64,000 nucleotides of DNA from Plectonema radiosum NIES-515. Its GTDB lineage: Bacteria; Cyanobacteriota; Cyanobacteriia; Cyanobacteriales; Nostocaceae. Every line of letters begins with the position of its first letter. The stretch's first letter is position 1. Made by a program: the position numbers and the translations under genes. The notes under the pieces were generated by a model. That model was not told where the DNA came from. It was given only the letters and a program-made list of their open reading frames with translations, and did no database searches. Of this stretch, positions 16,194-22,297 are shown in pieces. The stretch covers positions 1 through 64,000 of the forward strand of contig NZ_JAOWRF010000316.1 in NCBI RefSeq assembly GCF_025753815.1, written 5' to 3'.

Positions 16194-16487
16194 ATGCGTC
16201 GTCTTAGCGTTTTATTCCGAAATTATCACCGTCAGCTATCAATATTAACTCTATTTCCCCTAGTTTTAACGATTCTAACTGGAATTTTATTACCCATTTT
16301 AGAATCGAGAAACGGAATGGAAAAGATCACAAATTTTGTTCTTAAGCTTCATGCAGGCAGGTTCTTCGGTTCTGACATTGTATATTGCGGAATTTTAGGT
16401 TTGAGTTTACTTGCACTCACACTTACTGGACTTTCTATGACTGGACTGTTGCCAAATGTAAATCAACGGAAAACCGCAAATAAGTAA
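16194..16487 (+). CDS. PepSY-associated-type two-helix membrane protein
   Basis: A 97-residue protein with two membrane helices (SILTLFPLVLTILTGILLPI and IVYCGILGLSLLALTLTGLS). The helix-flanking motifs NYHRQL and LKLHAGRFFG match the His-containing segments of PepSY-associated membrane proteins, in which such His can bind heme. The start lies 11 bp after the FTR1-like gene, so the pair is an operon. Together they may handle iron or heme electron transfer at the membrane (inference). Confidence 0.65.
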   Translation: MRRLSVLFRNYHRQLSILTLFPLVLTILTGILLPILESRNGMEKITNFVLKLHAGRFFGSDIVYCGILGLSLLALTLTGLSMTGLLPNVNQRKTANK

Positions 16488-16574
16488 GATAACGAAGCTT
16501 TTTAGTAATATCTGAATGCAACCGTCAAAAAATTTCAACGAGGCTGAGGAAGTAAGTGGGCGAAATTAAATATA

Positions 16575-16722
16575 AAATACTCTCCGCTCTTCGTAGTGAG
16601 CCAGCGCGGTCTTGGGGGTTTCCCCCATGAGCGACTGGCGAACCCGGAGGGTGAGCGGTTTACCGCTCCTCGAGTCGGGATTTTAACGGCTCTTGCCGTT
16701 ACTACGTTAAGGAGCGTTTATT
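16575..16722 (+). ncRNA. Orphan omega-RNA-like / insertion-element right end
   Basis: A hairpin-rich block with GGGGGTTTCCCCC (near 16616), GAGCGGTTTACCGCTC (16653-16668) and AACGGCTCTTGCCGTT (16684-16700), ending CTACGTTAAGGAGCGTTT. The ending and the AACGGC...GCCGTT stem closely match the sequence downstream of the TnpB remnant at 48.7-48.9 kb (GGATTTTAACGGCT...CTACGTTAAGAAGCGTTT). I infer that it is the right end and guide scaffold of a lost TnpB element. No tnpB is adjacent. The call as RNA is tentative. Confidence 0.4.
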
Positions 16723-16788
16723 TATGCCCATCTACTTAATACTCAGTTCTCATTTTGCTCGATTGTTAAATTCGGTTTCCGTCTTTGT

Positions 16789-17439
16789 ATGATTAAAACA
16801 AAAGTTACTCAGCCGATGCTGATCGCAACAATTGCAACCATAATAGCGATCGCTTCTTTTCCAAACCTTATATTCTCTGCTTTACCTACCGCTAAAATTG
16901 TCGCTCAAGAAGTTGAGCCAATAAAAAAATCTCCAGATCAAGTAATTCGTTGGAATGCGATCGCCCTTGAGATAATTAAGGCAGAAAAAACTTCTGCACC
17001 AATGGCGGCTCATAACTTAGCGATGGTACACGCAGCAGTTTATGATGCTGTTAATGCCATTTCGCCTACTTACCAGCCATACCAAGTTAAACAAAAAGCT
17101 CCTGCAAAGACATCAAAATAAGCAGTTGCGATCGCAGCTGCTTCTTTTGTATTGAGTCAGCTTTATCCCAACCAAGTTACTAACTTAAATACGGAACTAG
17201 ATACATCTTTGGAAGAAATTCCCCCAGGTGAATCAAAGACCCAAGGAATTGAATTTGGTAAATCTGTTGCAGAACAAATCGTCAAATGGCGACAAAATGA
17301 CGGTTCCACATCCCAAGTGACATATACTCCTATCAATAAAATAGGATATTGGCAACCCGTCCCACCCGATTTTAAACCTGCATCCATGCCTCATTGGCAG
17401 AATGTCAAGCCTTTTGCAATGCGCTCTAACTCGCAGTAA
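16789..17439 (+). pseudogene. Vanadium-dependent haloperoxidase / PAP2-type protein, broken and truncated
   Basis: An N-terminal signal-like segment (MLIATIATIIAIASFPNLIF) is followed by family features: VIRWNAIALEIIKAEKTSAP and AAHNLAMVHAAVYDAVNAI. At 17119-17121 an in-frame TAA interrupts; the same frame continues with AVAIAAASFVLSQLYPNQV, GKSVAEQIVKWRQNDG and YWQPVPPDFKPASMPHW, then ends at 17437-17439. Intact members are about 400-450 residues and carry the vanadate/phosphate-binding site in the missing C-terminal half. The gene therefore has both a nonsense codon and a 3' truncation and should be inactive. Confidence 0.85.
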
Positions 17440-17465
17440 AGCATATTTAAAGTTTCCGGAGATGA

Positions 17466-17670
17466 TTACTGATTTCGGTGCAACCAAGCAACCAAATCAG
17501 CCAATTCAGAAAAATCTAGCAGTGCCTCACCCAAGTTTTCCAACTGAGCGATCGCGCTCCGGTTGAATTTGAACTTGTAGATCAGTCCCAATAGTTCCCA
17601 ACCGTCGGTTTAACTGCCGCAGAACAAGCTTTAATTCACCTTTTTGCTCACCTTTTTGCTCACAATGTAT
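17466..17670 (-). pseudogene. C-terminal remnant of a DUF4351 / Rpn-type protein
   Basis: Minus-strand reading gives EQKGEQKGELKLVLRQLNRR, LGTIGTDLQVQIQ, then after a one-base shift IAQLENLGEALLDFSELADL and VAWLHRNQ to a stop at 17466-17468. This matches the DUF4351 domain found at the C-terminus of PD-(D/E)XK proteins of the Rpn/YhgA kind (recombination-promoting nucleases). Only the last 65 or so codons remain. It lies against the truncated haloperoxidase end, so a past insertion may have caused both truncations (inference). Confidence 0.7.
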
Positions 17671-17815
17671 AATTATTTTTCGGAGATATCTCTAAAATTG
17701 TGTTATTAAAACATTTTTAATTAAGTTTTGTGTCGTAGTCAATCAACTTAATCAGGAACTCAAACAACACTTTGTCACAGTAAAGGAAAAGGACTTTCTA
17801 TAAGGGAATCGGGAA

Positions 17816-18019
17816 ATGGAATTTTTATTAACAGGTTTAGTACAATTCCGTAGCGAAATTGTCCCTAGTCGCAGCCAAGGGATCACACACAAAACAATCG
17901 GACAATCTATGGTGATGAGGACTATTTGCCTTTGCTGCTCAAATACTTTACTCCGTCACGCACGCGATAGAGAAATTTACTTTTGTTGCAGTCATTGCTA
18001 TCAAGAAATGCCCGTTTGA
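17816..18019 (+). CDS. Small zinc-ribbon protein
   Basis: A short protein with two CxxC knuckles: CLCCSNTLLRHARDREIYFC and CCSHCYQEMPV. It is paralogous to the zinc ribbon encoded at 38788-38973 (CPCCGASLLRHVRQGELYWF). By that comparison the true start may be the ATG at 17909, giving only 36 residues; the frame from 17816 adds 31 residues without known features. Zinc binding is likely; function unknown. Confidence 0.55.
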   Translation: MEFLLTGLVQFRSEIVPSRSQGITHKTIGQSMVMRTICLCCSNTLLRHARDREIYFCCSHCYQEMPV

Positions 18020-18055
18020 AACGTTATAAATAAGCTCCGCTTCCATTTCTCTCAC

Positions 18056-18170
18056 GCGGCTAGTCAAATCACCAACCGCTATGCAGTCTAAGGGGTACAG
18101 GAACCACCTAAAAAGCCGAAAGCGCTATATCCATCCCCTATAAAGGAGCGCTTGTACATAGTCGCTTATG
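18056..18170 (+). pseudogene. Fragment duplicate of the ComFB-family gene
   Basis: This stretch is nearly identical to 18845-18955 inside the comFB-like gene (TNRYAV, then GVQEPPKKPKALYPSPIKER). The fragment has TAA where the intact gene has CAA, and no start, so it is non-coding. It marks a local partial duplication, with the DUF1816 gene now lying between the two copies. Confidence 0.85.
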
Positions 18171-18230
18171 GATTTAACGAAGCTATTAACTCACCGCAAT
18201 GCACCTACCCTATAAGAAATCGCCAGAACT

Positions 18231-18524
18231 ATGAATTTGTCAAAAACGCTGAAAGAGTCTTTAATATCTGTTTTAGAACAGTCGAGATTAGCTTTGTGGA
18301 TCGAAATTGTGACTGAGCAGCCCCGATGTACTTACTACTTTGGACCTTTTGCGTTTGCCAAGTCAGCTCAAAAAGCCGTTTCGGGCTACATTGAAGACCT
18401 CAAACAGGAATCAGCTCAAGTAATTGCTGTTACTTTCAAGCGGGTTCAGCCACGGGAGCTAACGATTGAAGAGGATGAAGTCAACTATCCCGGACGGCAG
18501 GCAGGGACTGAGACAGGGGCTTGA
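18231..18524 (+). CDS. DUF1816 protein
   Basis: A 97-residue member of the cyanobacterial DUF1816 family. The diagnostic core is LALWIEIVTEQPRCTYYFGP, followed by FAFAKSAQKAVSGYIEDLKQ and ESAQVIAVTFKRVQPRELTI. The family often occurs near phycobilisome or stress genes, but no molecular function is established to my knowledge. It sits between a ComFB fragment and the intact ComFB gene. The start at 18231 gives the normal family length; the C-terminal 20 residues are variable. Confidence 0.85.
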   Translation: MNLSKTLKESLISVLEQSRLALWIEIVTEQPRCTYYFGPFAFAKSAQKAVSGYIEDLKQESAQVIAVTFKRVQPRELTIEEDEVNYPGRQAGTETGA

Positions 18525-18708
18525 AAGATTGAGCTTTTGAGGCAAACAGTTGTCTACCGCACATGTTTCGATTTTCATCGATTTGGGAGAGCATTGCTCG
18601 CTAGAACGCAAAACACCTATCCCAGTTTTCATATCCGATGATATTTGTAAGATCGAAAACTGCTGTCATCCGCAATCTTGCTTCAATAATCGTGAATTAG
18701 AGGTCAAA

Positions 18709-19038
18709 ATGTCACACGAATTAATCAATTTGACATTACCAACTGTCATTCTAGAAATTGAAAATGCCTTAAATGAGTATCCTGTACATCCTTATCAATC
18801 AGCCTTTTCGATTCATGAACTGCGACAAAAGCTAATTGCCCATATTCTCAGTCAAATCCCCAACCGCTATGCAGTTCAAGGGGTACAGGAACCACCCAAA
18901 AAGCCGAAAGCGCTGTATCCACCCCCGACAAAGGAGCGGTTGTACATGGAAACAGTGATTCACGGGAGTATCTTGCATATCCTGCGAGAAAATGCTGACT
19001 CGCTTAGTGACTACTTTAGTTTGAACTCCAGAATCTAA
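18709..19038 (+). CDS. ComFB-family (late competence/c-di-nucleotide-binding) protein
   Basis: A 109-residue protein with the ComFB pattern of cyanobacteria: VILEIENALNEYPVHPYQSA, LRQKLIAHILSQIPNRYAVQ, GVQEPPKKPKALYPPPTKER and a C-terminal helix HGSILHILRENA. ComFB proteins have recently been described as cyclic di-nucleotide receptors that affect motility and competence; I apply that from family knowledge. The ATG at 18709 is chosen because the longer frame from 18550 has no conserved residues. A partial copy lies 0.7 kb upstream. Confidence 0.8.
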   Translation: MSHELINLTLPTVILEIENALNEYPVHPYQSAFSIHELRQKLIAHILSQIPNRYAVQGVQEPPKKPKALYPPPTKERLYMETVIHGSILHILRENADSLSDYFSLNSRI

Positions 19039-19097
19039 AACTACGAATTTTTGAGTCCCACTCTGCATTTTCAATATTCGCATAACGTTCCCGACAT

Positions 19098-19185
19098 TAG
19101 ACATCGACCGAATTTAATTATGCGTTGCCCGAACCCCAAGAGACGTAGCACTGCTACGTCTCTACCTTTTTTCTGGAGATGTGTA
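19098..19185. repeat. MITE-like element
   Basis: Starts TAGACATCGACCGAAT, contains TTATGCGTTGCCCGAACCCC, a core AGAGACGTAGCA...TGCTACGTCTCT and ends CTGGAGATGTGTA. It is about 88 bp and the same family as the other copies. Confidence 0.8.
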
Positions 19186-19210
19186 TTATCAACTGAATCA
19201 TCAGGAGTCC

Positions 19211-19240
19211 CCCACTGAATTCTGTACTCAGAATCAGTGG
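19211..19240. mobile_element. Left-end hairpin of the TnpB insertion element
   Basis: CCACTGAATTCTG (19212-19224) pairs with CAGAATCAGTGG (19229-19240) across a TACT loop, with one bulged A. The inner stem-loop ATTCTG-TACT-CAGAAT mirrors ATTCGG-TACT-CCGAAT at 20776-20791 in the 3' end of tnpB. Matching subterminal hairpins with the same loop are what IS200/IS605-type ends look like. Exact element boundaries were not determined. Confidence 0.5.
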
Positions 19241-19297
19241 CGGGAGGAATGGTGGGCAATGACGAGTTGACCAACCACCAAAAATAACCGCAGGTTA

Positions 19298-19510
19298 TTA
19301 CGGGATGTTGGTCGAGGAGGAATTGCCAATCTCGCTACTCCACTTAACGACTAACTCTGGTAGCGCATCTCTAAGTTTGTTTTGCCAACCGGGAATTGCT
19401 TTAAGTTGTGTTTTTAACTCCGTATCTATCTTAAAGCAGAGTGGTTTGGCATCTAAAGCTTTTTCTCCTTCCGGTTTCCAACGATATTTGTGATTCTTCT
19501 GGAAAGGCAT
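19298..19510 (-). CDS. Small protein divergent from tnpB
   Basis: A 70-residue protein on the minus strand starting MPFQKNHKYRWKPEGEKALD, followed by DAKPLCFKIDTELKTQLKAI and PGWQNKLRDALPELVVKW. The basic N-terminus and the PGWQNKLRD helix recall short DNA-binding or regulatory proteins that I have seen near cyanobacterial TnpB genes, but I cannot name a family. It shares a 61-bp divergent promoter region with tnpB, which suggests it is part of the element and may regulate it. The ATG at 19510 is chosen; the longer frame would overlap tnpB. Confidence 0.6.
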   Translation of the reverse strand: MPFQKNHKYRWKPEGEKALDAKPLCFKIDTELKTQLKAIPGWQNKLRDALPELVVKWSSEIGNSSSTNIP

Positions 19511-19516
19511 AACTAC

Positions 19517-19571
19517 TCCTTGTACATAGTGGTATATTACTATTATAGTATTAGACAAGGAGGTAATGTTG
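19517..19571. promoter_or_regulatory. Divergent promoter region with tnpB ribosome site
   Basis: On the plus strand TTGTAC (19520-19525) and TATAGT (19544-19549) are 18 bp apart. AAGGAGG (19557-19563) is a near-perfect Shine-Dalgarno 8 bp before the ATG at 19572, which is why that start is preferred over 19566. On the minus strand the small divergent gene begins within 10 bp. Confidence 0.5.
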
Positions 19572-20825
19572 ATGTACAAAAAAGACCCGCAAATTTTGAC
19601 AGTTGCGTGTAAGTTGATAACGACTCCGCAACAAAAGCAAGATTTTACCAACTTGTCGTTAATGTTTGCAGCAACTTGTAATTACATCAACACTAGTGTC
19701 GATCCTAAATATAAAAGCGCACCCAAAATCCAAAAGCTGATTTACGCGGACGCAAAAATTAAATCAGGGATGCAAGCGAATCACGTTATTCAAGCTTGTA
19801 TCCGCGTTGCTGGAAACCGCAAAGTAGCATCCGTTTCTGAGTTTAAACCAGGTTCTGTATTGTACGATGCCCGCACTTTTTCGCTTGCCCGTGATTTAAA
19901 AACAGTTAGCCTATCAGTCTTAGGTAAGCGAATTAAAGTTGGTTTGATGCTTGGAGATTACCAGCGCGAAATGCTGGATACTCGTCGTTCTGAACCTTCT
20001 AGCGCGACACTTGTTAAACGTAAAGCTAATTGGTACTTGCATATTCAGGTAAAAGTAAATGCAAAAAATGATGTTCCGCTAATAACAAGTAAAAACAATT
20101 ACTTGGGTGTTGATTTAGGGAGAGTAGACATCGCGAGTCTTAGTGATGGAACATCTTTCTCAGGTAAAGACATCGAAAAGGTGCGGGCTAAGTATTCTAA
20201 AATCCGCGCTAGGTTACAATACAAAGCTAGTTCAGGCACTCGTAGTAGTCGCAGACGTTGCCGACAACTACAGAAACGGTTAGCTGGCAAAGATCGCAGA
20301 TTCCAGACATGGTTAAACCATAATATCTCTTTGCAAATTGTTTTAGGAGCGCGATGTACCTCGTATTCGCACGTTGTCTTAGAAGATTTGACAGGGATTA
20401 GAGAACGCACCAATACCACGACTCGAAGCCGCGAACAACGCTTTCTAGCTAACTGTTGGTCGTTTTACCAACTAAAACTGTTTATTCAGTACAAAGCAAA
20501 TATTTATGGCGTTCCAGTTGTTTTGGTGAATCCTGCCTATACCTCGCAGACCTGTCATAACTGCTTGCATATCCATCCCGTAAAAGGTCAGTCTTATCGT
20601 AATGGAAAGAAATATCATTGCGGTCATTGCGACTGGAAAGGGGATTCTGATTACAACGCAGCGAATGTCATAAAACAATTAGGGGCGACTGTAAACCGTC
20701 CCTGCGGTTCAGAATATCTTAGCTGCGATATTTCCGCGCTATTAGATTCTAGGGCAACTGAGGCGCCTACTCCGTATTCGGTACTCCGAATCGGTGTAGG
20801 TAGTTTACGACAACATAGATATTAG
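19572..20825 (+). CDS. tnpB: TnpB, IS200/IS605-family RNA-guided nuclease
   Basis: A 417-residue TnpB. The RuvC residues are all present: Asp181 in LGVDLGRVDIASLSDG, Glu271 in HVVLEDLTGIR and Asp360 in GDSDYNAANVIKQL. A zinc ribbon precedes the last one (TCHNCLHIHPVKG from Cys328, and YHCGHCDWKG). TnpB proteins are guide-RNA-directed DNA nucleases that help retain IS elements, with the guide taken from sequence beyond the right end. No Y1 transposase (tnpA) is adjacent, so it is an IS1341-type stand-alone element. About 55 residues follow the catalytic core. The frame is intact and likely active. Confidence 0.95.
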   Translation: MYKKDPQILTVACKLITTPQQKQDFTNLSLMFAATCNYINTSVDPKYKSAPKIQKLIYADAKIKSGMQANHVIQACIRVAGNRKVASVSEFKPGSVLYDARTFSLARDLKTVSLSVLGKRIKVGLMLGDYQREMLDTRRSEPSSATLVKRKANWYLHIQVKVNAKNDVPLITSKNNYLGVDLGRVDIASLSDGTSFSGKDIEKVRAKYSKIRARLQYKASSGTRSSRRRCRQLQKRLAGKDRRFQTWLNHNISLQIVLGARCTSYSHVVLEDLTGIRERTNTTTRSREQRFLANCWSFYQLKLFIQYKANIYGVPVVLVNPAYTSQTCHNCLHIHPVKGQSYRNGKKYHCGHCDWKGDSDYNAANVIKQLGATVNRPCGSEYLSCDISALLDSRATEAPTPYSVLRIGVGSLRQHRY

Positions 20826-20849
20826 GGACATTGGAAGTCCCTAATATCT
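20766..20849 (+). mobile_element. Right-end hairpins / omega-RNA 3' region of the TnpB element
   Basis: Two stems lie at the tnpB 3' end. CCTAC...GTAGG (20766-20800) encloses ATTCGG-TACT-CCGAAT. AGATATTAGGGAC (20817-20829) pairs perfectly with GTCCCTAATATCT (20837-20849) over 13 bp and contains the stop codon. Overlap of the guide-RNA scaffold with the 3' end of tnpB is typical of the family. The second hairpin could also serve as a terminator. A guide would lie downstream of the element's true right end, which I cannot fix. Confidence 0.5.
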
Positions 20850-20929
20850 AGCGATCGCCTAAAAATTTTCTCATTCACGCTTACTATCTTGTTGGCTATT
20901 TTGTCAATGCGTAAGTCGTAGTTAGAACA

Positions 20930-21330
20930 ACTGAGGCTGTTCATAGTGGTGTCCCGATTGCGTCCGGTTTTGAACCTTCTGGATTTGAACCCGGACAGTA
21001 TTATTTTGGCTCAAACCCCACAGATTTTGGTGTCGTCAAGTTGATCTTTTAGTTCATTCGACCGACACAGGAACCCTCACCGAATCGCTTCTTGGTTGGT
21101 TCCGCAGTGCTGATGGTACGATTCAACGTTACTATGTTGGTCAGGGTGATAAAGACTACGCCTTAGTGAAGAATTTTAACAATAACGATAAAGATCAGTT
21201 GTTCTTGGCAGGAAAACCAGGGAATTACGATATCCGAAGATGTCGCTGGAAATCTGCGGATATCAGATCAAGGGGGGAAATGGTCAGGCGATCGCGCTTC
21301 ATTTTGTCAGCAGCGAGCTTGAAATAGCAA
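20930..21330 (+). pseudogene. Remnant of a hemolysin-type secreted protein
   Basis: Peptide pieces in different frames line up: SGVPIASGFEPSGFEPGQYY and FGSNPTDFGVV, then (shift) DLLVHSTDTGTLTESLLGWF, RSADGTIQRYYVGQGDKDYA and LVKNFNNNDKDQLFLAGKP, then (shift) SEDVAGNLRISDQGGKWSGD. The last part resembles the C-terminal cap of cyanobacterial hemolysin-type calcium-binding proteins (DYALV.NFN..D.. pattern). At least two frameshifts and no start remain. It lies just upstream of the secretion genes and may be a lost cargo gene. Confidence 0.65.
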
Positions 21331-21538
21331 ACAACTAACAGTATCCTAGGAATGGCTGTCTTGTCGTGTATAACAGAAAAGTTGCCTTTTCTGAAGCTTA
21401 ATTTCACTCAGATGTCTACTGATTAAATGCCTTGCCCCTGACGTTAAACTAAAATTGGCAGATAATCTAGCTCAAAATTAGCAGGATTTACTTCCAAATC
21501 TAAGTATACTTCTATAGTCATATTTACGTATTTACTTT

Positions 21539-22297
21539 ATGGAATCTTTATCATTTTTAATGGTAGATGACCAGTCAATTTCTATCCAGCAAGCAGTAAA
21601 ATATCTCCAAGCGTCTGGAAAACTGGGACAATTTATGAGCGATATTCTCCGCCAGCATGTAATTGAGCAAGAAATTGCCATGCGAGAAGATATTGAGATC
21701 AGTCCGGCTTTAACCGAACAGACAATCATTGACTTTCGGCTGAAAAACCAACTCACTGACCCCCAAAGTTTCCAAGATTGGCTCAAAAATAATGGTACAG
21801 ATTACGCTACCTTTCACTCATCAGTCGCTTTAGGCTTCAAATTAGAAAAACTTAAAGTCGTAGTCACACAAGCAAAACAGCAAGAATATTTTATTGAACG
21901 CAAAATTTATTTAGATCGAGTAGTACTTTCTCGGATAATAGTTGATAACCCTGAACTCGGTGAGGAACTGCAAATCCAAATCGAAGAAGGAGCAAGTTTT
22001 GAGCAACTGGCAAGAGAATATTCACTTGCAGATGACAAAATAGTCAGCGGCATGATGGGACCAGTTAGTAGGGGAACGATGCCGGATATACTAAGAGCGG
22101 GTGTTGATGTGGCAAAGCCCGGACAATTGGTAGGACCGATAGAACTTGAAGGACGTTACGGTTTGTTTCGAGTAGAACAATTTCTTCCCGCGTCTTCAGA
22201 AGATACTCAACTAAAGCAAGCACTACAAAATGAGTTGTTTGAGAAATGGCTAGCAGAGAAAATTCAAAAGCTGACAGTGAAACTCCAAGTGAGCTAA
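21539..22297 (+). CDS. PpiC-type peptidyl-prolyl isomerase of the secretion locus
   Basis: A 252-residue parvulin-type protein. An N-terminal SurA-like helical part (residues 1-115; GQFMSDILRQHVIEQEIAMR) precedes a PpiC domain at about 125-215: YLDRVVLSRIIVDNPELGEE, then EEGASFEQLAREYSLADDKI, GPVSRGTMPDILR and GPIELEGRYGLFRVEQF. No signal peptide is seen. Such isomerases precede peptidase-like ABC exporters in cyanobacteria and may keep cargo unfolded (inference). The 3' end overlaps the exporter frame by 52 bp if the ATG at 22246 is used. Confidence 0.85.
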   Translation: MESLSFLMVDDQSISIQQAVKYLQASGKLGQFMSDILRQHVIEQEIAMREDIEISPALTEQTIIDFRLKNQLTDPQSFQDWLKNNGTDYATFHSSVALGFKLEKLKVVVTQAKQQEYFIERKIYLDRVVLSRIIVDNPELGEELQIQIEEGASFEQLAREYSLADDKIVSGMMGPVSRGTMPDILRAGVDVAKPGQLVGPIELEGRYGLFRVEQFLPASSEDTQLKQALQNELFEKWLAEKIQKLTVKLQVS

